Positions 24,525 to 33,535 of a DNA stretch of 64,000 nucleotides are shown one piece after another. Each line of letters opens with the position of its first letter. Position 1 is the first letter of the stretch. The notes under the pieces were generated by a model that searched no databases, had not been told where the DNA came from, and saw nothing but the letters and a program-made list of their open reading frames with translations. The DNA lies in contig CALUWK010000001.1 of NCBI GenBank assembly GCA_944324475.1, forward strand, positions 1 through 64,000, written 5' to 3'. The translations under genes and the position numbers were made by a program. The stretch is from Candidatus Gastranaerophilales bacterium. Its GTDB lineage: Bacteria; Cyanobacteriota; Vampirovibrionia; Gastranaerophilales; Gastranaerophilaceae.

Positions 24525-25511
24525 TTATTTATTGGGGTTTACTTTTTTGTAAAGACCAAAAATGCTTGGTTTGTATGAATTTAAGTTTTTATTTGATTCT
24601 GCAAGAAGTAATCTTAATTTTCGATTTTGTTCTTCAAGCTCTCTGGCTTTTTGTGTAAGTTTTTTGTTTTCATCTTTTATATTTTCTAATTGAGTTGCAT
24701 TCTTTGCATCGGCAGAAAAAATTGTATTTACGTGTTTTGCAATTTTTTTTGCCATTGTACGAGCTATCATATTAAGTGTTCTTTCTGAAATATCGAGTTT
24801 AAATTCGTTGTTTCTGGGGTTTAGATCAACATTTTTCTTCATAAGTTCAGAGACAACGTATTGTCTAAATTTTTCTTGTGCATCTAAGGATTCTGAAAGT
24901 AGACTTATGTCATCAAAATCTCCTGTTTCTTCTATAGACTGCAGATTTTGGGTGTTATCTGTATTGTTAATTTGTGGTAGAGTAAAATCCATGCCAGTTG
25001 CTTGCATGGCTCCTTCAAGTATGCCCGGTTTATTATTTGGTATTATTTCTTCTTTTGTTATATTTTCTTTTGTTGTTTCTTGTTCAGGTTGAATATTATT
25101 AATATTTATATCTGTATTTATTTTTTCAATTAATGGAGTTCCGTCAGATAAAGATATATTGCTTAAAATATTGGATGTTTCTTTATCATCTATATTGAGT
25201 TTTTCTTCTTTAATTTTTATATTTTCATTTGGCTGGATAATAATTTCTTGAGGTTTTGGTGGTTCTTGTGTTTCTTCTTGTTTGACATTTAATTCATTAT
25301 TTTTTTCAGGTTTATTTTCAGCGCTAAAAAGGTTTTTTAAAACTAAATCAAGCGCATTTTTATCATAAAATTCACTTCCTTGTTCATCTTCAAATATTGC
25401 TTCTACCTTCCACTTTTCGAAAAAAGTATCAAGTGTATAAGCATCTATAAAATAACCTTTTGAAGCTAAACTCTGTAATATTTCATTTTTTGTATAAACA
25501 TTTGATGCCAT
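24525..25511 (-). CDS. Hypothetical protein with N-terminal wHTH-like domain and coiled-coil C-terminus
   Basis: 328 residues. Residues 1-65 (YTKNEILQSLASKGYFIDAY, then FEDEQGSEFYDKNAL) look like a small winged-helix or MerR-like fold. A low-complexity Glu/Asn/Ile linker (about 70-190) follows, then helices ending in a clear coiled coil (ENKKLTQKARELEEQNRKLR). No signal peptide. It lies 17 nt upstream of rseP in the same direction with ribosome site AGGTTG. It could be a scaffold or regulator; no named family recognised. Confidence 0.65.
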   Translation of the reverse strand: MASNVYTKNEILQSLASKGYFIDAYTLDTFFEKWKVEAIFEDEQGSEFYDKNALDLVLKNLFSAENKPEKNNELNVKQEETQEPPKPQEIIIQPNENIKIKEEKLNIDDKETSNILSNISLSDGTPLIEKINTDININNIQPEQETTKENITKEEIIPNNKPGILEGAMQATGMDFTLPQINNTDNTQNLQSIEETGDFDDISLLSESLDAQEKFRQYVVSELMKKNVDLNPRNNEFKLDISERTLNMIARTMAKKIAKHVNTIFSADAKNATQLENIKDENKKLTQKARELEEQNRKLRLLLAESNKNLNSYKPSIFGLYKKVNPNK

Positions 25512-25571
25512 AATTCAACCTAAGATTATTATACGAAAAAGTCATGTTATAGTCTAGCAAAATAAAAAGAA

Positions 25572-25589
25572 GCCTCTTGTTAAAGAGGC
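25572..25589 (-). terminator. Rho-independent terminator after the AMIN-like gene
   Basis: GCCTCTT (25572-25578) pairs with AAGAGGC (25583-25589). On the minus strand the stem is followed by TTCTTTTTATTTT. It ends the 25611-26774 transcript. Confidence 0.8.
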
Positions 25590-25610
25590 ATTTATTGGTT
25601 GAGTATTATA

Positions 25611-26774
25611 TTAAATTGATTGTTTGGCTTTTGAAATTGAGCTTTTTAAGCCATTTGCAAGATCTTTTCTTCCTGATTGTTCGTATATTTTTGTAACTGA
25701 TTCTAAAAATTTGGTTGAACCTGATTTTTCATTTGTTTTTGGAGTGTAATTAATTTTATTGTTTTTCCTTTGTATATAGGGACTTGTAAATTCTTGTTTT
25801 GTAGTTTTTTTGGGTCTTGGTGGAATTTGAAAATTCCCTTGAGGAATATTATTTGAAGTATTATTAATTTTTATTACTTCTTGGTCAAGATATGGATTTT
25901 GTGTACTTTTTTGATATTGATTTAAGGCAATACTTTTTTTTATGGCATCTATATTAATTGGTTTTAGTTTTTCTTTATAATTATCTTTGTATTTGTTTTG
26001 TAAGTAATTTTGGTATTTTTGATGAGCCTTATTTAGTTCATTTTGTGCATTTTTTAAAGTTTCCATTCTGTTTGAAACATTTTTAAATTCATTAGTGTTG
26101 GTTATTTTTGATGTATTTAAACCTATTAAAGGCTCTGCATCTTGTGAAATTTTTGACGTCAAGTTTTTAATTATTATTGTCATAACCGCAAATATTGAAA
26201 GCAATATCAGAGTTATACCTAAAGCACCTTCTTTTAAATTTGATAAAAGTTCGCTTAAAAGGTGAGAAAGATTAAATGAATTATCACTCCAATCTTGAAT
26301 ATCATCTTGACTATCCAAATCATTTAAGTGGTTAGTCGGTTGATATTCGTTAATTGGACGGTTTATTGTAATTTTTTTTGATGATTCTTTTGAGGTTTCA
26401 AATAATGAATTTACGAAAACCAGTTCGGTATTTTGGGCATTTTTACCTTTAACAAAAATTCTCACCTTATTATTTTTTAGTTGTTTTATTACAACATTGT
26501 CGATATTTGAAACATCATCATAAATTGTTCCTAAATCTTCTGATACTATTGAGTTTTTTAAATCAAAATAAATTCCTTCGTCATTAGTATTAATCTTATA
26601 GTCAACAACTTCTGTTGAATCAACATTCAATTCATAAGCGTTGGGTTTATCTTTTGATTTTGAAATTATAACTGATGAAATTATGTTTTCCTGCGCAAGT
26701 GCAGATAATGACGTTGTGCAATACAATATCAATGTTGTTAAAAGGCAAACAAATTTAACTCTGAAGGACATCAT
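25611..26774 (-). CDS. Secreted/anchored AMIN-like protein with one internal membrane helix
   Basis: 387 residues. A signal peptide (about 5-28) precedes a beta-rich extracytoplasmic domain (30-135) with AMIN-like strands (VDYKINTNDEGIYFDL, VVIKQLKNNKVRIFVKG). AMIN domains bind peptidoglycan or pilus secretins. A membrane helix lies at about 182-203 (GALGITLILLSIFAVMTIII), and a basic, Gln/Asn-rich cytoplasmic region of 180 residues follows. The AMIN label is a pattern match and uncertain. Monocistronic, with AAGG before the double ATG. Confidence 0.6.
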   Translation of the reverse strand: MMSFRVKFVCLLTTLILYCTTSLSALAQENIISSVIISKSKDKPNAYELNVDSTEVVDYKINTNDEGIYFDLKNSIVSEDLGTIYDDVSNIDNVVIKQLKNNKVRIFVKGKNAQNTELVFVNSLFETSKESSKKITINRPINEYQPTNHLNDLDSQDDIQDWSDNSFNLSHLLSELLSNLKEGALGITLILLSIFAVMTIIIKNLTSKISQDAEPLIGLNTSKITNTNEFKNVSNRMETLKNAQNELNKAHQKYQNYLQNKYKDNYKEKLKPINIDAIKKSIALNQYQKSTQNPYLDQEVIKINNTSNNIPQGNFQIPPRPKKTTKQEFTSPYIQRKNNKINYTPKTNEKSGSTKFLESVTKIYEQSGRKDLANGLKSSISKAKQSI

Positions 26775-26885
26775 CCTTAAATACTCTCCCCATTAGTTTG
26801 AATAAAAGTTTATAACAATAATGTATTTGTTTTATTCCTATGGGGCATTAATCCTAAGGTTGCTTTTGGGTTATTTTATATTAAT

Positions 26886-27359
26886 CTAAAGATTGATTTT
26901 TTTTATGACGTTAGCCATTTCTATCGCTGCTTTGGCGCATTCTGAGCCTTTGTTACCCGCTTTTGAACCTGCTCTTTCAATAGCTTGTTCTATTGTATCT
27001 ACTGTTAATACGCCGAATAAGACAGGAATGCCAGAATTCATTGATACTGTTGCAATTCCTTTTGAGAGTTCTGAGCATACATAGTCATAGTGGTCAGTTG
27101 AACCTTTTATTATTGCTCCTAGAGTACAAATTGCAGAATATTTTTTTGAGTTAGCTGCACGAGAAGCTATTAATGGTATTTCAAAAGCTCCAGGTGTCCA
27201 AATTACATCAATATTTTCTTCTTTAACATTCAATCTTTTAAAGGTGTTAATCGCACCTTCTAAAAGTTTAGTTCCTATGAAGTCGTTAAACCTTGAAATA
27301 ACTATGCAAAACTTATCATCATCACTTGAATACAGTTTTCCTTCAAAAACATTTACCAT
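26886..27359 (-). CDS. ribH: 6,7-dimethyl-8-ribityllumazine synthase
   Basis: 157 residues. Penultimate step of riboflavin synthesis, usually a 60-subunit shell. Motifs: [48 protein letters not shown] with the catalytic His, [20 protein letters not shown]. Ribosome site AAGGAG. No FMN riboswitch is visible upstream, and no other rib genes are nearby. Confidence 0.96.
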   Translation of the reverse strand: MVNVFEGKLYSSDDDKFCIVISRFNDFIGTKLLEGAINTFKRLNVKEENIDVIWTPGAFEIPLIASRAANSKKYSAICTLGAIIKGSTDHYDYVCSELSKGIATVSMNSGIPVLFGVLTVDTIEQAIERAGSKAGNKGSECAKAAIEMANVIKKINL

Positions 27360-27401
27360 AATTTGTCTCCTTATAAAAAGAGAATAACATAAAATAAAAA
27401 A

Positions 27402-27848
27402 TTAATCTTCTTTTGTGTATGTAACAAATGATGGCGGTTTAATTACTGTTCTTGCAGTAAGATCACCTTTCTTGTTGTATGTTGTTAAAATAATCATACT
27501 TAGATTATCATCGTATTCAACGCTATTACATCCTTTGCAATTAAGCTCAAAAGTGTATGCTGGATTTTTTTTATAATAAGGGTTAACGCTTGTTTGATTT
27601 AATTCATCTGCTATTTTTTGAGCAACTTGCGAGGATTTGATTGTTTTATTTTTAGCAAATTCTTCAAGTGCCTTCGAGGTAAAAATTGCGTTATCTGCCT
27701 TGATTTTAGCAGCTTTCATAACTTCTTGTTTGTGCATAAAGTGAGGAGAGTAATATATTCCTATTGCAATAAAAGCCAGCATAACTGTAGTTAGTTCTAT
27801 TGCTGTTATTTTTTTTATTTTACACAGATTTATTTTACCTAAATTCAT
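27402..27848 (-). CDS. Type IV pilin-like protein (degenerate leader)
   Basis: 148 residues from the ATG at 27848, preceded by AAAGG; an upstream TTG is less likely. The N-terminus is a short Lys-rich leader, then ITAIELTTVMLAFIAIGIYY, a pilin helix with Glu at +5 but Lys instead of Gly/Ala at -1. The small globular domain has a CKGC motif. It is probably a minor pilin or pseudopilin. It is 4 nt downstream of the NAGPA gene. Confidence 0.6.
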   Translation of the reverse strand: MNLGKINLCKIKKITAIELTTVMLAFIAIGIYYSPHFMHKQEVMKAAKIKADNAIFTSKALEEFAKNKTIKSSQVAQKIADELNQTSVNPYYKKNPAYTFELNCKGCNSVEYDDNLSMIILTTYNKKGDLTARTVIKPPSFVTYTKED

Positions 27849-27852
27849 TTCT

Positions 27853-28665
27853 TTACCTTTCAATGATTAAAAATGATTTAACTTTTCTTTGATATTTTCC
27901 AAGTGAGCCTATTGAAATGTTTTTATAGTTGATTGCTGTTGAAATTCCCCCGTCAAAAGCCATAGCTTTGTCTGCTTTTATAATATTTTTCATAAAATCT
28001 TTTAATTCTTTAGCGTCGACTTTATGATCTCTTGTGAATAGAATTATGTATAAGTACTTACCTTTTAGTGCAACTGCTGTTCTTTCGCGTCTTTTTAAAA
28101 TATCTGCACTTTGTGATTTTACCATATCATCTTCATAAATCACAAACCCTTCATTGACTAAATCCATAGTAGGATAAATCATAGGACCTGCTTGAATGGA
28201 GTGTTTTATTTTCCAACCTTTTTTAATCGGGTCTGTATGGCGGGCTATATCAAATTTTAGTTTATGTCTTTTGTTTTCAAGTATTCTTAATTCTGCTCTT
28301 GATAATACTTTGTCTAGCCTTTCTTCTTTTTTTAATGATTCAATCAAGTCGGTGTGTAAATTCGGATCTGCAACAATAACTCCATCTATTACAACGTAGG
28401 AAACGCTTTTTGCATTTTTAACATCATAGTATCCACCGTTAACAACAAGATCAAAACAGTTATCTTCATATACTTTCTGTGGAGTTGTAAGTTTTTCTGT
28501 GACAAAAGGTTTAATTTTTGAACCGTATTTTTTAGTGTTAATTTTAAAAATCCAAATTCCGACTTCATCATTTGTTACTTTAATCTTTTCCGCTGAGTAT
28601 ACGGGAAGAATTGAAAAAACGCAAAATATGCACACTAAAAATAAATTAAAAATTTTTGTTTTCAT
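27853..28665 (-). CDS. Phosphodiester glycosidase (NAGPA) domain protein, secreted
   Basis: 270 residues with a signal peptide (FNLFLVCIFCVFSILPVYS). The NAGPA-type domain shows VNGGYYD, SYVVIDGVIVADP, RTAVALKGKYLYIILF and AMAFDGGISTAI. The family hydrolyses sugar phosphodiester or related bonds in cell-wall polymers and exopolysaccharides; it acts in the periplasm or outside. The start overlaps the lptF/G stop by 1 nt (TAATG), so it belongs to the lptB-lptF/G operon, suggesting an envelope role. Confidence 0.82.
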   Translation of the reverse strand: MKTKIFNLFLVCIFCVFSILPVYSAEKIKVTNDEVGIWIFKINTKKYGSKIKPFVTEKLTTPQKVYEDNCFDLVVNGGYYDVKNAKSVSYVVIDGVIVADPNLHTDLIESLKKEERLDKVLSRAELRILENKRHKLKFDIARHTDPIKKGWKIKHSIQAGPMIYPTMDLVNEGFVIYEDDMVKSQSADILKRRERTAVALKGKYLYIILFTRDHKVDAKELKDFMKNIIKADKAMAFDGGISTAINYKNISIGSLGKYQRKVKSFLIIER

Positions 28666-29792
28666 TATAAATCCTTTATTTTTTTGATGATAAAAATTGA
28701 AATAATAAATAGTATAATTGGAAAACCTGCCGCAAGAATTGGTGGTAGAACACCTTTTTGAGCTAATAAATCAAAGAAAGGTAAGGTTATATAATATCCG
28801 AAAATTATGCCGACTGCAATGGTAAAACCCACGAGTCTTTGTGATCTTGGCGGAGCAAATCCAAGAAGACATCCTATTATTGCAAATAATATGCAAGTTA
28901 TTGGATGAAGGTATCTTTGGTATAATTTTGCTTTAAAATATCTGTATTCATCAGAAAAATTAGCTTTTTTTAATAGTTTTGTGTATTTTGAAATTTGATG
29001 ATTTGTAAAAACTCTTTCTTTTCTTGTTGTGTTTAGCATAAGGTCAAATACTTCTTGAGCTTGGTTTTTTTCTTGTAAAATAGGGTAAGATTTTTTGTGC
29101 AATATTTCTTTATAAATACCGTCTTTGTCAATTTTGTATATTAAAGCATCTTGCAGTATCCAACAATCTTTATGTTTTTTTGCAATAGGTGAAAAAACAA
29201 TACTTTCAAATGTTGTGGCATCTGTATAATCTTCTTGCGCAAAGTTCATTACTGTTATGTTAAAAATAGTTGTGGGATTGAAATTTGAAACAATAATGTT
29301 TTGTTTTGGGCTTTTGTCAGGATTTTCCACAATATATACAAAATGGCTTCCGCCGCCTTTGGATTCTCCTAGTTTTTGGCTTGCAATAGGGACGAGTTTG
29401 TCGTTTACCATATAACAAAAAACTGATAAAACACAGCCAAAATAAATGACAGGGAGCATTATGCGGTTAAATGAAATTCCTATTCCTCTTAAAATGGAGA
29501 GTTCAGAATTTTTTGAAAGTCTGTCAAATGTAAAAATTGAACCTAATAAAATTCCGACAGGTATAGCTTTAGCTAAAACTTTAGGAATTTCTAAAATTAA
29601 AAGTTTAACTGCCATTGTAAGACCTATATGGTCATTTAAAACTTTTTTTATTATTTTGAAAAGTGTTTCCGGAGCTATCCAGACAATTATAAATAAAATT
29701 AAACAGACTAAAGTAGCTCCTATAACTTGGCTTAAAATAAATTTATCCAAAAGACTTAATTTAAAATTTTTAATTTTACTTATAAATTCCAT
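28665..29792 (-). CDS. LptF/LptG (YjgP/YjgQ) family permease
   Basis: 375 residues with six membrane helices, three at each end, and a periplasmic beta-jellyroll domain between them (about 130-265), as in LptF/G. It forms the membrane part of the LPS-extracting ABC transporter. Motifs: IPVGILLGSIFTFDRLSKNSE and ELSILRGIGIS. Only one such gene is here, so it may work as a homodimer or have its partner elsewhere. It follows lptB by 4 nt. Confidence 0.9.
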   Translation of the reverse strand: MEFISKIKNFKLSLLDKFILSQVIGATLVCLILFIIVWIAPETLFKIIKKVLNDHIGLTMAVKLLILEIPKVLAKAIPVGILLGSIFTFDRLSKNSELSILRGIGISFNRIMLPVIYFGCVLSVFCYMVNDKLVPIASQKLGESKGGGSHFVYIVENPDKSPKQNIIVSNFNPTTIFNITVMNFAQEDYTDATTFESIVFSPIAKKHKDCWILQDALIYKIDKDGIYKEILHKKSYPILQEKNQAQEVFDLMLNTTRKERVFTNHQISKYTKLLKKANFSDEYRYFKAKLYQRYLHPITCILFAIIGCLLGFAPPRSQRLVGFTIAVGIIFGYYITLPFFDLLAQKGVLPPILAAGFPIILFIISIFIIKKIKDL

Positions 29793-29796
29793 AGTT

Positions 29797-30537
29797 TTAT
29801 AGTATAAAATCTTTTCCTAAATAAAATTCTTTTGCAACAGGATCAACCGCTACATCTTTAGATTTACCTGAAATTTTTATTTTGCCGTCAAAAATAACAT
29901 TTGCTCTATCTGTAATTGAAAGAGTGGCTTTTGGGTTATGGTCCGTAATTAAAATTCCTATATTTTTTTCTTTTGCAAGTTTATAAATATTTTCTTTAAT
30001 TTCTCCTATTGCTATAGGGTCAATTCCTGTAAACGGTTCATCAAGAAGTATAAAAGAAGGAGTTGCTGCAAGTGCTCTTGCAATTTCCACCCTTCTTCTT
30101 TCTCCGCCAGAAAGTGCAACAGATGGTGCTGTTCTTAATTTTGCAACACCAAATTCGTTTAAAAGATTTTCCAATAGTTCTTCTTTTTGTTCTTGATTTA
30201 ATTTGTCATTCATTTCAAGAACAAGTTTTAAATTGTCTTCAACATTTAATTTTCTAAAAATTGATGTTTCTTGCGGAAGGTAACCTATTCCCAGTTTTGC
30301 TCTTTCATTCATCGGAAGATGAGTTATTTCTGTTCTGTTTTTGTCATCATCTTCAATAAAAACTTTGCCCGAATTTGCTCTGACTAATCCTACAACCATA
30401 TAAAAAGTTGTGGTTTTTCCGGCTCCGTTAGGTCCTAAAAGTCCAACAACTTCTCCCTTATTGACATCAAATGACACATCATTTACAACTGATCTGTCCC
30501 CGTATATTTTAACCAGATTTTGTGCAATTATTTTCAT
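29797..30537 (-). CDS. lptB: LPS export ABC transporter ATP-binding protein
   Basis: 246 residues. Walker A GPNGAGKTT (35-43), Q-loop GYLPQETSIFRKL typical of LptB, signature LSGGERRRVEIARAL, Walker B FILLDEPFTGIDP and H-loop ITDHNPK. It powers lipopolysaccharide extraction with the permease encoded immediately after it. First gene of the operon. Presence of LptB supports a diderm envelope. Confidence 0.94.
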   Translation of the reverse strand: MKIIAQNLVKIYGDRSVVNDVSFDVNKGEVVGLLGPNGAGKTTTFYMVVGLVRANSGKVFIEDDDKNRTEITHLPMNERAKLGIGYLPQETSIFRKLNVEDNLKLVLEMNDKLNQEQKEELLENLLNEFGVAKLRTAPSVALSGGERRRVEIARALAATPSFILLDEPFTGIDPIAIGEIKENIYKLAKEKNIGILITDHNPKATLSITDRANVIFDGKIKISGKSKDVAVDPVAKEFYLGKDFIL

Positions 30538-30593
30538 AAAATCTCTCTTTTATTCTTTTGATTAATTATAGTATAAAAATTTGTCAAATATAA

Positions 30594-31463
30594 TCATTTG
30601 TAGAGTTTTATTAAAAAATTTGAGCCTTTTAAGATAAAGAAATTTGAATTATTTTCAATTAATTCATAATTTTTTTTATTTTTATATTTTTCTTCCAGTT
30701 CAATAAATTCGTAGTTTTCAATTTTTATGTATCTTCTCAAAACTTTAACATAAGGTATCGCCCATGGATATAATGCTCTTAAATGTCTTTGTACGTCTTC
30801 TTTTGGTTTATTCAGGTCAATTATAACTTCTTTATCGGTTAATTGCGGTTCATAACTTGCAAATTCCTCTTGTTGTTTTATTGGCTGCAGTTGTTTTTTA
30901 TCATATAAATCCAGAAATTCTTTTACCATGATTTTTGCAAGCTGGGTTGTTTTTTCTTTTAAGCTTGCCCCTGTTTCATTTTTGTCTATTGTAATTGCTT
31001 CTTGAGCTATAATATCTCCTTTGTCAAAAAATTCATTCATAAAATGAATGGTAAGGCCGGAGACTTTTTGGTTTAGATAAATTGACCAAAAATATGGGTT
31101 TGGTCCTCTGTTTTTAGGTAAAAGTGCCGGATGAAAATTTATACAGGGAATTGTATTTAAAATTTCACTTTTAAATTTTTCTGCCCAAGAACCTACAATA
31201 ATGAGGTCAGGGTTGAGTTTTTTAACTTCTTTTAAGAATTTTTCGCTATTTACACTGTTTGCTTTTATGTCGTGTAATTTTTTAGATTTTATTATTGTAT
31301 AGTCTTTTGAAGGGTTAAAGGTATCTCTTAAAAAAAGTTCTATTTTAGAATATTTAATTCTATCATTTCTAAAGACACCTACAATTTTGTGGTTTGAAGC
31401 TTGTATCCCTTCAATTAGGGAAAAAAGCATTTTTCCGTATCCTACTAAAATAACTTTTGCCAT
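30594..31463 (-). CDS. Formyltransferase-family protein (Fmt/ArnA-N-like)
   Basis: 289 residues. The formyltransferase core includes PDLIIVGSWAEKF, CINFHPALLPKNRGPNP and GLTIHFMNEFFDKGDII, carrying the Asn-His-Asp triad. A shorter C-terminal domain follows (HLRALYPWAIPYVKV). It could be methionyl-tRNA formyltransferase, but SLLP is changed to ALLP and the C-domain is short, so a sugar-nucleotide N-formyltransferase is an alternative. The start is predicted leaderless (TATAAT, 7 nt, ATG). Confidence 0.75.
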   Translation of the reverse strand: MAKVILVGYGKMLFSLIEGIQASNHKIVGVFRNDRIKYSKIELFLRDTFNPSKDYTIIKSKKLHDIKANSVNSEKFLKEVKKLNPDLIIVGSWAEKFKSEILNTIPCINFHPALLPKNRGPNPYFWSIYLNQKVSGLTIHFMNEFFDKGDIIAQEAITIDKNETGASLKEKTTQLAKIMVKEFLDLYDKKQLQPIKQQEEFASYEPQLTDKEVIIDLNKPKEDVQRHLRALYPWAIPYVKVLRRYIKIENYEFIELEEKYKNKKNYELIENNSNFFILKGSNFLIKLYK

Positions 31464-31470
31464 AAGAAAA

Positions 31471-31476
31471 ATTATA
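31471..31476 (-). promoter_or_regulatory. -10 element of a predicted leaderless promoter
   Basis: On the minus strand TATAAT ends 7 nt before the ATG at 31463. The intervening bases are T-rich with no ribosome site. Confidence 0.55.
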
Positions 31477-31556
31477 CATAAAAAAAAGATATATAAATCA
31501 TGTTTAGAGTTTAGGTTATAAGATTGAAGTTTTTAAGGTTTTAATTTAACAAAAAA

Positions 31557-31572
31557 GACGGGATTACCCGTC
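31557..31572 (-). terminator. Terminator of the rimP-nusA operon
   Basis: GACGGG (31557-31562), loop ATTA, CCCGTC (31567-31572), flanked by A- and T-runs on both sides. It lies just past the nusA stop codon and could work in both directions. Confidence 0.82.
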
Positions 31573-31593
31573 TTTTTATTTAATAAAATAAGT

Positions 31594-32835
31594 TTATATT
31601 TCTTCTGTTTCTTCTTGAGGTTCTTCTTGAATTTGATCTTCTTCATCAAGTGCTGTTTGGTTTGTTTCTTCAAGAGCTTCTTGGGCTATCTCGTCAATTA
31701 TTTCTTCTTCTTCAACATAGTCTTCAACTGTTTCGTTATTATCTTCATATTGAGTTTCAATAGCTTTGTTTTCCATTTCTCTTGCTTGAGATTCTGATTT
31801 AATGTCTATTTTCCAACCTGTTAACCTGTGTGCGAGACGGACGTTTTGACCTTCACGACCAATTGCAAGGGATAATTGGTCGTCGGGAACTATAACAAAA
31901 GCTTCGTGTCTTTCATCGTCATCGGCCAGAATATCAACAGATACTATTCTTGCGGGTGAAAGAGCGTTAACTATATATTCAACAGGGTCTTCAGAATATC
32001 TTACAATATCAATTTTTTCATTTTTAAGCTCGCCTACGATTGTTTGAATTCTTGTTCCGCGAGGACCTATGCAAGCTCCAACCGAGTCAACTGAAGGGTC
32101 ATTTGACCATACGGCAAGTTTTGTTCTAAAACCTGCTTCACGAGCTATTGATTTAATTTCAACAATTCCGTCTTCAATTTCAGGTACTTCAAGTTCAAAA
32201 AGTTCTCTTACAATTTCTGCATGTGCTTGTGAAACAACTACTTGAGGTAATTTTGATGTTTCTTTAACATCCAAGACAAATACCCTGATGCGGTTTCCTG
32301 GTTTATAATATTCTCCTGGGATTTGTTCTCGAGATGGCATAATTGCATCTGTTTTGCCAATGTTAACAATGACTGCTCTATCTGTTCTTCTTTGGATGAT
32401 ACCCGTGATTAGCGTGCCTTTTTTAGACATAAATTCATCAAGTACCATTTTGCGTTCAGCTTCCCTAATTCTTTGAGTTATAACTTGTTTTGCGCTTTGT
32501 GCTGCAACCCTTCCGAAGTTTTCTGGAGTTACTTCAATTTTAACTTCATCATCAAGTTCAACGTCTTCGTCAATTTCTTTTGCATCAGTTAGAGAGATTT
32601 CTGTGTTTTCGTCTTCAACTTTTTTAACTACCGTTTTAGTCCTAAAGACTCCAATTTCTCCTGTTTCTTCATCCAAAATTGCTTCAACATTTGTTGCATC
32701 TTTATCTTTAATGTGTTTTTTGTATGCTGCAACTAAAGCGTCGCATAATGAATTTACAAGAATTTCTTTTGAAATACCTTTTTCACGTTCAAATTGTTCA
32801 GCAGCTTCAAACAGCGCAGTTCCGATTTTAATCAT
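31594..32835 (-). CDS. nusA: Transcription termination/antitermination factor NusA
   Basis: 413 residues. The N-terminal RNA-polymerase-binding domain (about 1-125) is followed by an S1 domain (KKGTLITGIIQRRTDRAVIV), then KH1/KH2 (VDSVGACIGPRGTRIQTIV, LSLAIGREGQNVRLAHRLTG). An acidic Glu-rich tail replaces the extra C-terminal repeats of E. coli. It controls pausing and termination. The start overlaps the end of rimP by 8 nt. Confidence 0.96.
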   Translation of the reverse strand: MIKIGTALFEAAEQFEREKGISKEILVNSLCDALVAAYKKHIKDKDATNVEAILDEETGEIGVFRTKTVVKKVEDENTEISLTDAKEIDEDVELDDEVKIEVTPENFGRVAAQSAKQVITQRIREAERKMVLDEFMSKKGTLITGIIQRRTDRAVIVNIGKTDAIMPSREQIPGEYYKPGNRIRVFVLDVKETSKLPQVVVSQAHAEIVRELFELEVPEIEDGIVEIKSIAREAGFRTKLAVWSNDPSVDSVGACIGPRGTRIQTIVGELKNEKIDIVRYSEDPVEYIVNALSPARIVSVDILADDDERHEAFVIVPDDQLSLAIGREGQNVRLAHRLTGWKIDIKSESQAREMENKAIETQYEDNNETVEDYVEEEEIIDEIAQEALEETNQTALDEEDQIQEEPQEETEEI

Positions 32836-33340
32836 CGTCTTTCTCCTTATTTTTATTTATTTCAATTTTATCATTTAATTTTGTGGAATGGATTTTGTCC
32901 ATTGGAATAGTATATTCTTGATTTTCATATAATATTTTTATTCCGAATGATTGATTATAATCCAGCAATTTTGCTTCAAAAGTCTTTGGTGCTATTTCTT
33001 CAATATTGTTTTTTAATTTAATTATTACGTCGTGGTTTTTAAAAATAATATATTCTTTTTCTGATTTAAATTTTCTATCTAGTCCAGGAGAAGATACTTC
33101 AAGATAATATTTAAAAGGAATAAGGTCATCCAGCATATCTCCAAGGCTTCTTGAAATATTTTCACAATCCAGATGAGATACATTGTGGTCATTGGAGTAT
33201 ATAAATATTCTTAAAAACCATTTGTTATTTTCTTTTTCAAAAGATATTTCAAGGGGAATTAAGCCGTATCTCATGGCTGTATTTTCAATTACAGGCTCAA
33301 TTGTTTCAATTAACTCTCTTTTGTTAAAGTGTTCTTTCAT
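32828..33340 (-). CDS. rimP: Ribosome maturation factor RimP
   Basis: 170 residues. Acts in 30S subunit assembly. The N-terminal domain has YGLIPLEISFEKENNKWFL and LDCENISRSLGDMLDD; YYLEVSSPGLDRKF is the family signature. The C-terminal SH3-like domain has YNQSFGIKILYENQEYTIPM. First gene of rimP-nusA, ribosome site AAGGA. A set of hairpins lies just upstream (33361-33427). Confidence 0.94.
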   Translation of the reverse strand: MKEHFNKRELIETIEPVIENTAMRYGLIPLEISFEKENNKWFLRIFIYSNDHNVSHLDCENISRSLGDMLDDLIPFKYYLEVSSPGLDRKFKSEKEYIIFKNHDVIIKLKNNIEEIAPKTFEAKLLDYNQSFGIKILYENQEYTIPMDKIHSTKLNDKIEINKNKEKDDD

Positions 33341-33360
33341 TTTTCATCCTTAAAAAAATA

Positions 33361-33427
33361 AGAACGCTCTTGTTGTTAAGCGTTCTAGTTTTTTAAAATA
33401 TTAAACTAGCTAACGGATTTAACCGTT
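33361..33427 (-). promoter_or_regulatory. Structured leader of rimP-nusA (tandem hairpins, attenuator-like)
   Basis: Three inverted repeats: AGAACGCT/AGCGTTCT (33361-33368, 33379-33386), CTAGTTT/AAACTAG (33385-33391, 33403-33409) and AACGG/CCGTT (33412-33416, 33423-33427). On the minus strand the last hairpin is followed by a TTTTTTT run just before the rimP ribosome site. The first two stems share 2 nt, so they may exclude each other. This fits an intrinsic terminator or attenuator in the leader of the NusA operon. Confidence 0.5.
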
Positions 33428-33535
33428 GAGTTAAGTATATCATGAAACTTTAAAAAATAAAACAAGGAACAAAATAAAACTTTTTTCGTCTAAGTTTTTA
33501 AATCTATTGTTTTATTATTTTTAGAGGAGTTAAGG

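Noticed and set aside
33361-33386. The AGAACGCT/AGCGTTCT hairpin as a plain terminator for plus-strand transcription
   Set aside because: No plus-strand gene lies upstream to terminate. It fits better as part of the rimP leader on the minus strand.
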